This document shows positions 22,350-32,054 of a stretch of 64,000 nt of DNA, piece by piece. Positions within the stretch are counted from its first letter, which is position 1; every line of letters starts with the position of its first letter. The DNA is taken from contig NZ_CP089925.1 in NCBI RefSeq assembly GCF_021284745.1, positions 1,797,001 to 1,861,000 of the forward strand, read 5' to 3'. The stretch comes from Lysobacter sp. KIS68-7. GTDB lineage: Bacteria; Pseudomonadota; Gammaproteobacteria; Xanthomonadales; Xanthomonadaceae. Position numbers and translations under genes: made by a program. The notes under the pieces were generated by a model, which was not told where the DNA came from, did not search any database, and was given only the letters and a program-made list of their open reading frames with translations.

Positions 22350-23180
22350 ATGCTCAAGGACCTGTTCTTTCCGGTGACGGGCGCAAGCACCGACGATGCG
22401 ACCCTTGCGATCGCCGAACAAATCGCGGACGCGTATCGCGCCAGGCTCATCATTTCCGTCCCCGTCGCTGTGCCGGAGGCCGTTGCCGCGCCCTGGGGCT
22501 TCGCGCCCGGCCCGGTGCTCGCGCAGGTCCTCGAAGAAGTGGAGATCCGCGCGACGAAGCGGGCGGAAGAACTTCGTCGTCGAATGGCGAATTCGAAAAT
22601 CGCTTCAGACGTGCGCATGGATCGCACGCGCCTGTTCGATGCCCCCGAAGCGTTGACCCTCCAGGCGCGTTACGCCGATCTGTCCGTCATTGCGAAACCG
22701 CGTGGCGACGATGCATCGATCGCGCACGCTTTCTTCAATGCCTTCCTGTTCGAGTCCGGGCGTCCCGTGATGGTGGTTCCGGCCAACATCGCATCTTGCC
22801 GCTTCGACAGGCTGCTCCTCGCATGGAAGCCCACGCGGGAGGCCACGCGCGCGATCCACGATGCGCTTGCGCTCTTCTCGCCAAGGGAAGTCGAAGTCCT
22901 GGTGGTCGATCCCGAAATCGGTGACCTGGGCCACGGCGACGAGCCAGGTGCCGACATCGCCGCCCATCTGGCGGAGCGTGGGTTGAACGTTCGCGTGACG
23001 CGTCGTCCTTCAGGCACCATGAGCGTCGCCACCACGGTGCGGCTGCACGCCGCGGAGCGTGGGGCGGACCTCATTGTCGCGGGCGGCTACGGTCACTCGC
23101 GCATGCGGGAATGGGTGCTGGGCGGCGCGACCCGGGACTTGATCGAATCGCTCGAACTTCCGGTGCTGTTTTCGCACTGA
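22350..23180 (+). CDS. Tandem-domain universal stress protein
   Basis: A 276-aa protein starting MLKDLFFPVTGASTDDATLA, with two Usp domains and the C-terminal GGYGHSRMREWVLGGATRDL signature. It is paralogous to the 21394-22230 product and transcribed away from it. GAGGTG lies just before the ATG. Confidence 0.92.
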   Translation: MLKDLFFPVTGASTDDATLAIAEQIADAYRARLIISVPVAVPEAVAAPWGFAPGPVLAQVLEEVEIRATKRAEELRRRMANSKIASDVRMDRTRLFDAPEALTLQARYADLSVIAKPRGDDASIAHAFFNAFLFESGRPVMVVPANIASCRFDRLLLAWKPTREATRAIHDALALFSPREVEVLVVDPEIGDLGHGDEPGADIAAHLAERGLNVRVTRRPSGTMSVATTVRLHAAERGADLIVAGGYGHSRMREWVLGGATRDLIESLELPVLFSH

Positions 23181-23248
23181 GGCCAGGAGGCCCCGGCAGG
23201 ACTACCATGCGCATGGCGCTTGAACCGCATCAACGCAGGAACCACGCC

Positions 23249-23614
23249 ATGAACCGCCCATACGACATCGACACCGACACCATCCTCCACGCCGTCGGCA
23301 CCGACTTCGACATCGCCGCCATCGGCGCCGCGCAGAGCCCGTGGTGGAACCGCACGCTCTGCGCCGTCAACGACACCTGGGTGCGCCTCGGCGTGCTGGA
23401 CGGCGACTTCCACTGGCACAAACACGACGACACCGACGAATTCTTCCTCGTCATGGAAGGCCAGCTCGACATCGAACTCGAAGATCGCATGGTCACGCTG
23501 CAACCCGGACAGGCGTTCACCGTGCCGATGGGCGTCATGCATTTCCCGCATGCACGCGGGCGCACTGTGGTGTTGATGATCGAGCGGGCGGGCGTGGCGC
23601 CGACGGGGGATTAG
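23249..23614 (+). CDS. Cupin domain protein
   Basis: A 121-aa protein with the two cupin motifs: DGDFHWHKHDDTDEFFLVME (metal ligands HxH and E) and QPGQAFTVPMGVMHFPHARG (second His). This is a small single-domain metal-binding cupin of the type found as enzymes or sensors; substrate unknown. The start is at 23249, with AGGAA upstream. It follows usp by 68 nt and converges on the next gene. Confidence 0.88.
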   Translation: MNRPYDIDTDTILHAVGTDFDIAAIGAAQSPWWNRTLCAVNDTWVRLGVLDGDFHWHKHDDTDEFFLVMEGQLDIELEDRMVTLQPGQAFTVPMGVMHFPHARGRTVVLMIERAGVAPTGD

Positions 23615-23618
23615 CGCC

Positions 23619-24359
23619 TCAAGGCACCTGCGCGCTTGGCAGGCGGTCTTCCAGCCCGAAGGACAGTCGGAAGCTGGCCTCGGTGGCACGGGTCCGAATG
23701 AGCGCGAGCTGCGTGTAAACCAGCAGGATCAGGCCCATGGCCTCCAGGGTTTCCTCCATCGTCTGGTACAGGCGGTAGGTGAGATCCACCGTTTCGTGGT
23801 TCGCCTGGTAGTACTGGCCGCCCAACATCTCCATGCCGACGGCGCCGGACAGGAACACGACGGCCGAGAGGCCGAACAGGATTCGGAAGCGATTGCCGAG
23901 GCGCCAGAATTTCGGCGTGGCCCACATCGCGAGTGCGAGCACCGCGACCAGATAGGGAACGACCCAGGCGAAGAACAGCAATCCGCTCGTATGGAGGTGC
24001 GTGCGTACCGGCCCGATGAGTCGCTCGTGGATGGCCAAACCTTCGTCAGCGGCGAGAAACAGGAATGTCGCCGCCAGGACCAGCCACAGCCTGCGTTCCT
24101 TCGGGTCGCGCGCGGGCAGCCTCGCGAGCAGGAGGAACAGCGCGCTGGCGAGAAGGAAGAGGCAGCATTCGAACAACGTCGGGACGTTGCGCTCGAGGGC
24201 AAGGTTGAACATCCGAATGAGCCCGTACGGGTCGCCGTAGTGGAGCGCGAAGGTCAGATACAGGCCGGCGAAGTGCGCCAGCAAGAGCAGTGCGAACGCC
24301 GCAAGGAGCGCCCGGGCCACGCGTGCCGGCTCGAGGCAGACGTCGATGCTGATTTCCAT
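23619..24359 (-). CDS. Polytopic inner-membrane protein of unknown function
   Basis: A 246-aa protein with about six or seven hydrophobic segments separated by short loops, for example ALLAAFALLLLAHFAGLYLT, CLFLLASALFLLLARLPA and VVPYLVAVLALAMWATP. Charged HEST/HERLIGPVR-type loops include DEGLAIHERL, possibly a metal or proton site. No recognised family. It is convergent with the cupin gene 4 nt away. Confidence 0.7.
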   Translation of the reverse strand: MEISIDVCLEPARVARALLAAFALLLLAHFAGLYLTFALHYGDPYGLIRMFNLALERNVPTLFECCLFLLASALFLLLARLPARDPKERRLWLVLAATFLFLAADEGLAIHERLIGPVRTHLHTSGLLFFAWVVPYLVAVLALAMWATPKFWRLGNRFRILFGLSAVVFLSGAVGMEMLGGQYYQANHETVDLTYRLYQTMEETLEAMGLILLVYTQLALIRTRATEASFRLSFGLEDRLPSAQVP

Positions 24360-24492
24360 GGGACTCCCCTCCCGCGGCCTGGACTGGCCTTGCTAGGCAT
24401 AACGCAGGGCGGTGCGCGGAGCGGTCCGCTGGGGGGCAGCTCGGGCCCCGCTTCGCGCGACAATGGGGGCTCCACCCCGGGGACTAGTCCAC

Positions 24493-24966
24493 ATGAAGAA
24501 ACTGATCCCGCTGTTCGCGGCCTTGGCTGTCGTCACTGCGCCGGGGGCATTTGCCGAACAACCCGACGCCGCACTGTCGGACACGATCTCAGCGCTCGAC
24601 ACCGCCGTGTTCGACGCCTTCAACCATTGCAGCGCCCCGGAGCAACTCCAGAAGCACGCCAGCTACTTCGCGCCTGACGTCGAGTTCTATCACGACACCG
24701 GTGGCGTCACCTGGTCGCGGCAGGACATGATCGCGAACACGGAGCAGCATGTGTGTGGCCATTTCCGTCGCGAGCTGGTGCCGGGCACGCTCAAGGTGTT
24801 TCCGATCAAGGATTTCGGCGCGATCGAGCAGGGCACGCATCGCTTCTGCCAGTTCGACACAGGCAAGTGCGAGGGGATCGCGGATTTCGTGATCGTGTGG
24901 AGCAATCAGGACGGGCATTGGCTGATCACGCGGGTGCTGAGTTACGGGCACCGCGCCAATGACTGA
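24493..24966 (+). CDS. Exported NTF2/SnoaL-like (DUF4440) protein
   Basis: A 157-aa protein with signal peptide KKLIPLFAALAVVTAPGAFA and an NTF2-like fold: ALDTAVFDAFNHC, HASYFAPDVEFYHDTGGVTW and a C-terminal VWSNQDGHWLITRVLSYGHR. Three cysteines lie in the mature part. A similar exported protein is encoded at 63136-63648. Ligand unknown. Confidence 0.82.
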   Translation: MKKLIPLFAALAVVTAPGAFAEQPDAALSDTISALDTAVFDAFNHCSAPEQLQKHASYFAPDVEFYHDTGGVTWSRQDMIANTEQHVCGHFRRELVPGTLKVFPIKDFGAIEQGTHRFCQFDTGKCEGIADFVIVWSNQDGHWLITRVLSYGHRAND

Positions 24967-25046
24967 TTGCCGGAAGAAAAAGTAGGCAAAAAATCTGGGT
25001 CGACGGTTAATTTCAGAACCGTCCCCCCGATCCCCTTTGCCCTCAC

Positions 25047-25967
25047 ATGCGCGTCCCGACCCACATCCTGTCGCTCCCCGGCGACGGCAAATTGGCCTAC
25101 TCGCTGTACGGCGCGCCGAACGGCCGGCCGGTGCATTTCTTCCACGGGTTCCCCAACAGCCGGCTGTTCGCGGCCATGGTCCACCGCAAGGCTGCGGCCG
25201 CCGGTGTGTGCCTCGTGGCCGCGGACCGGCCTGGTTTCGGCGCGTCGTCTGCCATGCCTGGCCGCTCCCTGATGGATTGGTCGACGCAGGTGGAGGCGCT
25301 CGCAGACCACTTGGGGCATTCGCGATTCGATGTCATCGGCGTGTCGTGCGGTGGCGCGTACGCGCTGGCGTGCGCGGCGCAACTGCCGCACCGCATCGGC
25401 CGCGTCGCGCTGTTGGCGGGCATGGGGCCGATGGATCGTCCGGAGATCCGACGCACGCAGATGCCGGCGCTCAAGGCGATGTTCGGCCTGGCGAAGCTCC
25501 ACCCGTGGCTGGCCAGCCCGATGTTCCTGCTGGATCGAAGCGTCTTCCGCGGCGATCCGGATCGCGCGCTGCGCATGGTGGCCGGTTTGCTGACGCCGCC
25601 TGACCGCGCCGTGCTCGACGCCGAACCCGACGTGGGGCGGCACTTCGTAGCCAGCATGGCCGAGGCCTATCGCCAAGGCATCGGTGCGGCGATGCAGGAG
25701 GCGCGACTGATCGCGCAGCCGCGGCCGTACCGGCTGGAGGACATTCGCGTCCCCGCGCATGTGTTCCAGGGCGGCGCCGACCGCCATGTGCCCGAAACGA
25801 TGGGCCGCTATCTGGCGCGCACGATTCCTTCCGCCCATTGGCATCTGTTCCCCGAGGAGGGTCACCTCTCCATCGTTTGGAACCGGTTCGACGAGTGCCT
25901 GGCCGTGTTGGGAGTTGGCGGTGTTGGATACGCAGGTCACCGCCGCGGTCTTGTTGGCCGCAGGTAG
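25047..25967 (+). CDS. Alpha/beta hydrolase
   Basis: A 306-aa protein with the fold's order: HGFPNSRLFAAM (oxyanion-loop HG), then the nucleophile elbow GVSCGGAYALACA (Ser about residue 99), an Asp at FQGGADRHVPETM and a His at FPEEGHLSIV. The last ~20 residues are variable and may include a read-through tail. Substrate cannot be told from sequence. No signal peptide is seen. Confidence 0.88.
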   Translation: MRVPTHILSLPGDGKLAYSLYGAPNGRPVHFFHGFPNSRLFAAMVHRKAAAAGVCLVAADRPGFGASSAMPGRSLMDWSTQVEALADHLGHSRFDVIGVSCGGAYALACAAQLPHRIGRVALLAGMGPMDRPEIRRTQMPALKAMFGLAKLHPWLASPMFLLDRSVFRGDPDRALRMVAGLLTPPDRAVLDAEPDVGRHFVASMAEAYRQGIGAAMQEARLIAQPRPYRLEDIRVPAHVFQGGADRHVPETMGRYLARTIPSAHWHLFPEEGHLSIVWNRFDECLAVLGVGGVGYAGHRRGLVGRR

Positions 25968-25986
25968 CTTGCATACGCTTGGGCGC

Positions 25987-26418
25987 ATGAGAAACCCCGC
26001 CGCGCTGTCGGTCATTGCCCTGTTAACGGGTTGCGCAACGTGCGCCGGCGGCTTGTCCGGCGTCGAAGAGCGCAATCTGCGTGGCGGCGGGTTTTGCGAT
26101 GCGACGCTGCAAGTTTCCGGCGACTTCGGTTTCGAAGGCGTCGGTCACTTCCGACATTGCTTTTACAAGGCGCGGGATTTTGGGCAGTGCGACGGCATGT
26201 CCGTCGCGCCATCCGGATCGATCGCCTTGTGGCAGGACGTGTCGACGGGTTCGGTCGTAGCCTTCCGCCCAGGTTGGCATCAGCCGCAGGTGCTTCTCAG
26301 TTTCCCAACACCGAGCTCGTTGCAGTCGGCGAATTGGAACGAGCCCGCCGGGACTGTGACACTCAAGGCATGGAATCACGCAGACGAGCATCAACTGGCT
26401 ATCCCCGGCAATGGCTAG
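25987..26418 (+). CDS. Lipoprotein, hypothetical
   Basis: A 143-aa protein with lipoprotein signal ALSVIALLTGC (Cys about residue 16). Its mature part has several cysteines and a strand-rich LQVSGDFGFEGVGHFRHCFY, then a tail ending HQLAIPGNG. It begins 20 nt after the hydrolase stop. No family is recognised. Confidence 0.62.
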   Translation: MRNPAALSVIALLTGCATCAGGLSGVEERNLRGGGFCDATLQVSGDFGFEGVGHFRHCFYKARDFGQCDGMSVAPSGSIALWQDVSTGSVVAFRPGWHQPQVLLSFPTPSSLQSANWNEPAGTVTLKAWNHADEHQLAIPGNG

Positions 26419-26433
26419 CGAAGGGCGGGCACA

Positions 26434-26460
26434 TGTCCATTTTTGGCCGATAAATCGACA
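26434..26460. repeat. Possible remote copy of the short palindrome
   Basis: TGTCCATTTTTGGCCGATAA followed by ATCGACA keeps the TGTCC start and GGCC loop, but the stem is decayed. It lies between two lipoprotein genes, 8 kb from the main cluster. The match may be chance. Confidence 0.35.
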
Positions 26461-26470
26461 GGAGCATCGT

Positions 26471-26974
26471 ATGGGGTTGATTCCTCGGTGGACCCGAAAT
26501 GCTTGGCATCTGTCGCTACTGCTCGTACTCACCGGCTGCGTGCGCGTAGGTGAGAGGGAATCCTGGAAAGGCGTCGCCTGGCACTACGTCAATCCGGCAG
26601 CCGGCGTTAGCCGAGTTCAGGCGATTTCGGAGATGGAAGCCCAGATCGTAGCGCTTGGCTTCAAGTCCGATAGTCCTATCCCCATTGATCCCGCGCACAA
26701 GATTTTCGACCGCGCCTACGAGGACCAGGCCTCGACCGTGCTGGTGGCGCTGGACAATCGCTCGGATCCGAACTGCTTCTCCGTCACTGTGATGATCAGA
26801 CAATCATCCGAGGACTTCGTGCGCGCGCGAGATTTCGAGGACAAGTACGCTGCTGCCATCCACGGGATGCCCGGTTGGCGGGTGGGCGAAGGCGCATGCA
26901 TGATCGTCGACGACAATGGGCGAGCGGTTCAGTCGCCTGAAGAAGCTCGCCGGATATCTCGCGAGCCGGGATGA
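26471..26974 (+). CDS. Lipoprotein, hypothetical
   Basis: A 167-aa protein with lipoprotein signal SLLLVLTGC. The mature part includes VQAISEMEAQIVALGFKSDS, a strand-rich STVLVALDNRSDPNCFSVTV and two further cysteines. GGAG lies 7 nt before the ATG at 26471. No family is recognised; a run of three lipoproteins here suggests a periplasmic or outer-membrane function. Confidence 0.65.
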   Translation: MGLIPRWTRNAWHLSLLLVLTGCVRVGERESWKGVAWHYVNPAAGVSRVQAISEMEAQIVALGFKSDSPIPIDPAHKIFDRAYEDQASTVLVALDNRSDPNCFSVTVMIRQSSEDFVRARDFEDKYAAAIHGMPGWRVGEGACMIVDDNGRAVQSPEEARRISREPG

Positions 26975-27004
26975 CTTGAAGGGGATGACCGGACTACGTG
27001 TCCT

Positions 27005-27026
27005 TGCGGCCCTGGACTGGGCCGCA
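27005..27026 (+). terminator. Hairpin between lipoprotein genes
   Basis: TGCGGCCC and GGGCCGCA form an 8-bp perfect stem with a 6-nt TGGACT loop, 30 nt after the 26974 stop and 14 nt before the next start. There is no T run; it could terminate or process the transcript. Confidence 0.45.
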
Positions 27027-27040
27027 TCGAGGGGATCGTC

Positions 27041-27538
27041 ATGCGACATCTATGTTTGTTTGCCGTGATCGCGGCACTCTCCGCCGCGTGTTCGCAGAAG
27101 GCGCCGCCCATGACGGAGGCGCAACTTATTGGCAAATGGTCGTGCGATCCGTCGAAGCGCCGGGTGTCGGGCGGAGAAGACGAAACGTTGTCGACGATCG
27201 AGTACCGCGCCGATCACTCCTATCAAGGTGTCGTCACGTCGTCATTTTCCGCCGGCAACGGCGTCGTCGGGTATCTGTCGATGCGATTGCACGAGGAAGG
27301 AAATTGGCGGATCGAAGGCGACGAGCTCGAGTCCACGATCCTGGTGTCCGAAGTGCTCTCCACGTCCAGCCCGCGTTACGGTCGAAAAGAGGTGCAGGCG
27401 ATCCAGGCAACGCTGCCGCACAGCGACGGTGTGCACCGCGAATGGATCCGCGCCTTCGACGGCAAGCAACGCACGATGGACGACACGGCCTTTCTTGGGG
27501 CTTGGATTGGCGAGCCATGGGTGTGCACCAGGCTTTGA
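27041..27538 (+). CDS. Lipoprotein, hypothetical
   Basis: A 165-aa protein with lipoprotein signal CLFAVIAALSAAC. A short proline linker is followed by TEAQLIGKWSCDPSKRRVSG and a beta-rich domain (STIEYRADHSYQGVVTSSFS, then GNWRIEGDELESTILVSE), resembling small lipocalin-like domains in which a GKW motif starts the first strand. GAGGGG precedes the ATG. No specific name is possible. Confidence 0.68.
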   Translation: MRHLCLFAVIAALSAACSQKAPPMTEAQLIGKWSCDPSKRRVSGGEDETLSTIEYRADHSYQGVVTSSFSAGNGVVGYLSMRLHEEGNWRIEGDELESTILVSEVLSTSSPRYGRKEVQAIQATLPHSDGVHREWIRAFDGKQRTMDDTAFLGAWIGEPWVCTRL

Positions 27539-27558
27539 CGCAGACCCAAGCGGACTCG

Positions 27559-28107
27559 TCAGGCCATCAAGCGTTCAAGCATCACCGACGCCATCACGCG
27601 TTCCCACGGAAACAACGGCCCAGGATCGCGCTTGCGACGCACCCTCCTGCCTGGATCGTCGTGCGCCTCGACCTCGGTCGTATCGAGGTCTTCATGCCCC
27701 GCAACGAAGCGCAGCGAAGGCACTTCAGACGCGAGCGTCCCGAGCAAGCCGATCAACGCCACGATCTGCGCCTCGGTATACGCCTCGTCCATCGCCTGGT
27801 GCCCCGCGTCCAGCCAGCGTGGATAGCGCCCCGTATTGACGAGCTCGATGCCCACCGACCGCGCGTTGTACCCACGCGTGTGGTGCGCCACCCGATCGCG
27901 CGGCACCCACTGATGCACCGACCCGTCCCGGTCGATGTAGTAATGCCCGCTGTTCCCCGTGCCCGATTCGTCGTAGTGGATGCGCTCCCCATACTCCCGG
28001 GCCGTCGCCAGGTCCGGCAGCTCCGTGCAATGGAGGACGACGAGGTCGATCTGCGATTCGGGGCGCGCGGCGAGGCGCGAGGCGTAGGGCAGCGGCAGGG
28101 TCGGCAT
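27559..28107 (-). CDS. AmpD-like N-acetylmuramoyl-L-alanine amidase
   Basis: A 182-aa Amidase_2/PGRP-type zinc enzyme without a signal peptide, so probably cytosolic like AmpD. Likely zinc ligands are His26 in LVVLHCTELPD, His in FVAGHEDLDT and Asp in RKRDPGPLFPW. The central SGHYYIDRDGSVHQWVP and ARSVGIELVN motifs are typical. AmpD-type enzymes cleave anhydro-muropeptides during wall recycling and influence beta-lactamase induction. A creBCD system lies 14 kb downstream. Confidence 0.9.
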   Translation of the reverse strand: MPTLPLPYASRLAARPESQIDLVVLHCTELPDLATAREYGERIHYDESGTGNSGHYYIDRDGSVHQWVPRDRVAHHTRGYNARSVGIELVNTGRYPRWLDAGHQAMDEAYTEAQIVALIGLLGTLASEVPSLRFVAGHEDLDTTEVEAHDDPGRRVRRKRDPGPLFPWERVMASVMLERLMA

Positions 28108-28151
28108 GGCGGCGATGCTAGCATCGCGTCCTGTTCCCCCGATGCCGCGCC

Positions 28152-28688
28152 ATGCCCGTCACGCCACCCCCCGGTTCCGCACTCGGCAAGCTGATGTCCA
28201 CGCTGCCGCGGGACGGCCGCGTCGAGTGGATCGGCCTGCGTCCCAAGCGCGATGTCGGCATGCAGGAAGCCGACGCGGCCAACGCGACGGCCGGCGGCGG
28301 GCTCACCGGCGACCGCTACAGCGGCGGCAGCGGCAAGCGCGGCGTCACGCTGATCCAGGCCGAGCACCTGCCCGTCATCGCATCGCTCTCCGGCCACCAC
28401 GACGTCGCGCCGGCGCTCCTGCGCCGCAACGTGGTCGTCTCCGGTATTCCGTTGCTCGCCTTGAAGGGGCGGCGCTTCCGCATTGGTGACGTCGTGCTGG
28501 AAGGCACCGGCACCTGCGATCCGTGTTCGCGCATGGAAGCGGCCCTGGGGCCCGGTGGCTTCAACGCGATGCGCGGCATGGGCGGCTTGTGCGCGCGGAT
28601 CGTCGAGGGCGGCACGTTCCGCGTCGGCGACACGGTGCAGGCGCTGGAAGGGGTCACGGAAGATTTCAGCTTCGAAGGAACCGAGTGA
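28152..28688 (+). CDS. MOSC domain protein
   Basis: A 178-aa protein with the MOSC domain: a N-terminal GLTGDRYSGGSGKRGVTLIQ, then LLRRNVVVSGIPLLALKGRR and the cysteine-bearing EGTGTCDPCSRMEAAL. MOSC domains handle molybdenum-cofactor sulfur or detoxify hydroxylated bases (YiiM type). Its stop overlaps the next start (TGATG), the first of three tight junctions leading to rlmKL. Confidence 0.9.
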   Translation: MPVTPPPGSALGKLMSTLPRDGRVEWIGLRPKRDVGMQEADAANATAGGGLTGDRYSGGSGKRGVTLIQAEHLPVIASLSGHHDVAPALLRRNVVVSGIPLLALKGRRFRIGDVVLEGTGTCDPCSRMEAALGPGGFNAMRGMGGLCARIVEGGTFRVGDTVQALEGVTEDFSFEGTE

Positions 28689-29212
28689 TGCGCGGTCATT
28701 GCATTCTTTCGCACGGGTTCGAAAGCGGCCCGGATGCGACCAAGGTGACGGCGCTCGCGCTCGTTGCCGAAACCTTGGGTTGGACATGCGAGCGTCCGGA
28801 TTTCACGGACCTCGATGCGAAGCGCGAGGTCAGCGAACTCGGTGACGTGGCGGCGCGCTTGGAGCGCTTGCTGGGCATCGCGCGTGCGGCCGCTGCGAAG
28901 GGACCGCTCGTGCTCGCCGGTTCGAGCCTCGGTGCGTGGATTTCCGGGCGCGTCTCCTTGCAGGTCGATGTGAAGGGCCTGTTCCTGATGGCGCCGCCGA
29001 TCCTGCTGGATCCGAAGCATCCGATCGATGCGGCACGCGTTCCCACGAGCATCATTCACGGATGGGACGACGAACTGATCCCCGCACGCGATGTCATCGC
29101 TTGGGCGCAGGCGCGCCGTGCATCGCTGCTGATGGTGGACGACGGGCACCGCCTCTCCGACCACGTCACCGCCAGCGCCGAAGCCTTCGGCGCGCTGCTT
29201 GCGAAGCTGTGA
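28688..29212 (+). CDS. Alpha/beta hydrolase (YqiA/UPF0227-like)
   Basis: A 174-aa small hydrolase. It starts [20 protein letters not shown] and has nucleophile elbow [13 protein letters not shown] (Ser about residue 78), Asp in [11 protein letters not shown] and His in [10 protein letters not shown]. It overlaps the MOSC stop and ends 1 nt before rlmKL, so it is in the same operon. Esterase substrate unknown. Confidence 0.85.
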   Translation: MRGHCILSHGFESGPDATKVTALALVAETLGWTCERPDFTDLDAKREVSELGDVAARLERLLGIARAAAAKGPLVLAGSSLGAWISGRVSLQVDVKGLFLMAPPILLDPKHPIDAARVPTSIIHGWDDELIPARDVIAWAQARRASLLMVDDGHRLSDHVTASAEAFGALLAKL

Positions 29213-29213
29213 C

Positions 29214-31364
29214 ATGAAATTCTTCGCAAGCTGCGGCAAGGGCCTGGAATACCTGTTGGCGGACGAGCTGCTCTCGCTCGGCTGCACGCGCGCGACCGCC
29301 ACGATGGCCGGCGTCAACGTGGAAGGCACGCTCGCCGATGCGCAACGCGCGGTGCTGTGGTCGCGCCTGGCCAGTCGCGTGCTGTGGCCGCTCACGGAGT
29401 TCGACTGCGCTGACGAACATGCCTTGTACGCCGGCGCGCTCGCGGTCGATTGGCCGCAGCACCTGGAGGCAACGCATACGCTCGCCGTCGATGCGCACGT
29501 TTCCGGCGACGCCATCACGCATGCGCGATACGCCGCGCAACGCGTGAAGGATGCCGTCGTCGACACGCTGCGCCAGCGCACGGGTGCGCGGCCGGATGTC
29601 GACGTCGAAGCGCCGGACCTGCGCCTGAACCTGGTGGTGCGCAAGGGCAGGGCGGTGCTGTCGGTGGATCTCGGCGGTGGCCCGTTGCATCGCCGGGGCT
29701 GGCGCCGCGCGCAGGGTGAAGCGCCCTTGAAGGAAAACCTCGCTGCGGCGGTACTGATGCGCGGCAGTTGGCCTGCGCTGTATCGCGACGGCGGCGCGCT
29801 GCTCGACCCGATGTGCGGCAGCGGCACCTTGCTGATCGAAGGCGCGTTGATGGCGGCGGATGTCGCGCCTGGTTTGCAGCGACACGGCGACGGCACGCCC
29901 ACGCGCTGGCGTGGCTTCGACGTGGCGCTGTGGCACACCTTGGTCGAGGAAGCGAAGGCGCGCCGCGACAGTGGCGTCGCTGCACTCCGCCCCGTCTTCT
30001 TCGGCAGCGACATCGACGAACGCATCCTGCGCGCCGCGCGCGACAACGCGCTGGCCGCCGGCGTCGTCGAAGCGATCGACCTGCGCACCGCCGCGATCGA
30101 AACGCTGCTGATGGCCGAGGATGTCTCCGAGCGCGGCCTGGTGGTGTGCAATCCGCCCTACGACGCGCGCCTCGCCGCCGATCCGGCCCTGTATCGTGCC
30201 TTGGGCGACGCATTGCGCCGCACGGTTCCCAACTGGCGCGCGAGCCTGCTGTGCGGCGACGACGAGCTCGCGCGCGCCACTGGCCTGCGCGCCGCGAAGA
30301 AATACCAGCTGTTCAACGGCGCGCTCGAATGCAGCCTGATCGTCTGCGATCCGGTTGCGCCACCGCAGCGCGATCCGGGCGCACCGCCGCCGGTGCTGTC
30401 CGAAGGCGCGCAGATGGTCGCCAACCGCCTGCGCAAGAACCTGAAGAAGCTGAAGTCCTGGCGTGATCGCGAAGGCGTGGACTGCTTCCGCGCCTACGAT
30501 GCGGACCTGCCGGAATACGCGGCGGCCATCGACGTCTACACCACTGCCGATACGCGCGAGACCTGGCTCCACGTGCAGGAATACGCCGCGCCCGCGGAGA
30601 TTCCCGAAGCCACCACGCGCCAGCGCCTCAACGCCTTGCTCGCCGCGACGCGCGAGGTGTTCGCGCTGCCGAAGGAACGCATTGCGCTGAAGACGCGCAG
30701 CATCGGCAAGGGCGGCAGCAAGTACGGCCGCTTCGACCGGCGCAACGAATTCCTGGTGGTGCGCGAAGGCGATGCGCTGCTGCGCGTGAACCTCTTCGAT
30801 TACCTCGACACCGGCGTGTTCCTCGACCACCGGCCCTTGCGCCTGCAGTTCGCGCGCGAGGCGCAGGGCAAACGCTTCCTCAACCTGTTCTGCTACACGG
30901 GCGCGGCGACGGTGCAGGCCGCGCGCGGCGGTGCGGCAAGCACGACGAGCGTGGATCTGTCGGGCACCTACCTGCAGTGGTTGTCGGACAACCTGCAGCA
31001 GAACGGCATCAGCGGCGGCCGTCACCGCCTCGTGCAGGCGGATGCGATCCAATGGTTGCTGGCCGACCGCGGGGACTACGACTTGATTTTCTGCGACCCG
31101 CCGACGTTCTCGAACTCCGCGCGCGCCGCCGACTTCGACGTGCAGCGCGAACACGTGCGCCTGCTGCGCGCGGCCATGCACCGGCTCTCGCCCGATGGTG
31201 CGTTGTACTTCTCGAACAACTACCGCCGCTTCCGCCTGGACACCGAAGCGCTCGCCGATGTCGCGGACATCGAGGACGTGAGCGCATCGACGATCCCGCC
31301 CGACTTCGCGCGCGATGCCCGCATCCATCGTTGCTGGCGCTTGCGGAGACCTGGGGCAAGCTGA
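29214..31364 (+). CDS. rlmL: Bifunctional 23S rRNA methyltransferase RlmKL
   Basis: A 716-aa fused enzyme that methylates G2445 (N2, RlmL half) and G2069 (N7, RlmK half) of 23S rRNA. The order is THUMP domain (about 45-155), RlmL methyltransferase with [17 protein letters not shown] (about 200) and catalytic [10 protein letters not shown] (about 310), then RlmK with [16 protein letters not shown] (about 565) and [10 protein letters not shown]. Length is normal. The stop overlaps the next start (TGATG). Confidence 0.97.
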   Translation: MKFFASCGKGLEYLLADELLSLGCTRATATMAGVNVEGTLADAQRAVLWSRLASRVLWPLTEFDCADEHALYAGALAVDWPQHLEATHTLAVDAHVSGDAITHARYAAQRVKDAVVDTLRQRTGARPDVDVEAPDLRLNLVVRKGRAVLSVDLGGGPLHRRGWRRAQGEAPLKENLAAAVLMRGSWPALYRDGGALLDPMCGSGTLLIEGALMAADVAPGLQRHGDGTPTRWRGFDVALWHTLVEEAKARRDSGVAALRPVFFGSDIDERILRAARDNALAAGVVEAIDLRTAAIETLLMAEDVSERGLVVCNPPYDARLAADPALYRALGDALRRTVPNWRASLLCGDDELARATGLRAAKKYQLFNGALECSLIVCDPVAPPQRDPGAPPPVLSEGAQMVANRLRKNLKKLKSWRDREGVDCFRAYDADLPEYAAAIDVYTTADTRETWLHVQEYAAPAEIPEATTRQRLNALLAATREVFALPKERIALKTRSIGKGGSKYGRFDRRNEFLVVREGDALLRVNLFDYLDTGVFLDHRPLRLQFAREAQGKRFLNLFCYTGAATVQAARGGAASTTSVDLSGTYLQWLSDNLQQNGISGGRHRLVQADAIQWLLADRGDYDLIFCDPPTFSNSARAADFDVQREHVRLLRAAMHRLSPDGALYFSNNYRRFRLDTEALADVADIEDVSASTIPPDFARDARIHRCWRLRRPGAS

Positions 31365-31975
31365 TGGAAGCGCGGGAATCGCGGCACCCCCACTGGTGGA
31401 CCCTGTTCCGCCAGTGGCTGCGCGACCCGCTGCGCACCGCGGCCGTGTTGCCCTCCAGTCGCGAACTTGCGGCCGCGATGGTCGCCGAGCTGCCGCCCGG
31501 CACCACGCGCGTGATCGAACTGGGCGGTGGTACCGGCGCCCTCACGCGCGCGCTGCTCGCGCATGGCATCCACGGTGACTCGCTGCTGGTCGTCGAGCTC
31601 AACGAAGAACTGCACGAACACCTGCACGAGCGATACCCCACCGTGCACATCGCGCTGGGCGATGCCACCGAACTGCTGCACGTCGCCGAACGCTGCGGTT
31701 ACCTCGCGGCCGGACCGGTGGATGCAGTCATCTCGGGCCTGGGCCTGCTGGCCATGCCCGTGTCGATGCAGCGCGCGATCCTGCAGCAGGCCTTCGCTGC
31801 CCTGCGCGAAGGCGGCCGCTTCATCCAGTTCACCTATGGCCCGCAGGCGCCGGTGGCCGACGAAGTCGTGCGGGGCCTGGGCCTGCGCGCGCATCGTGGC
31901 GACTTCGTCCTGCGCAACGTGCCTCCGGCGACCGTCTACGTGTACGAGCTGGCCGCATCGGCCGGGCGCGCCTGA
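31364..31975 (+). CDS. SAM-dependent methyltransferase (phospholipid N-methyltransferase-like)
   Basis: A 203-aa class I methyltransferase. Motif I VIELGGGTGALTRALLAHGI (about 46-65) is followed by LLVVELNEELHEHL and DAVISGLGLLAMP. This arrangement and the N-terminal RTAAVLPSSRELAAAMV resemble bacterial phosphatidylethanolamine N-methyltransferases and rRNA adenine dimethylase-like proteins. It is coupled to rlmKL by a TGATG overlap. Lipid specificity is likely but not proven. Confidence 0.85.
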   Translation: MEARESRHPHWWTLFRQWLRDPLRTAAVLPSSRELAAAMVAELPPGTTRVIELGGGTGALTRALLAHGIHGDSLLVVELNEELHEHLHERYPTVHIALGDATELLHVAERCGYLAAGPVDAVISGLGLLAMPVSMQRAILQQAFAALREGGRFIQFTYGPQAPVADEVVRGLGLRAHRGDFVLRNVPPATVYVYELAASAGRA

Positions 31976-32054
31976 CAACCCTGCGTTCCACCAGCGACAC
32001 TGGCGGCCACGCGAGGCCGACCCCAACCTTCCGGCTTCACCACAGGAGGTCCCC

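Noticed and set aside
29166..31328. 720-codon open frame antisense to rlmKL; similar very long antisense frames at 35168-37273, 42191-45253, 51038-54016, 53674-56232 and 60603-63212
   Set aside because: They mirror well-identified genes, are rich in Arg/His/Ala and lack domains; high GC removes stop codons from these frames.
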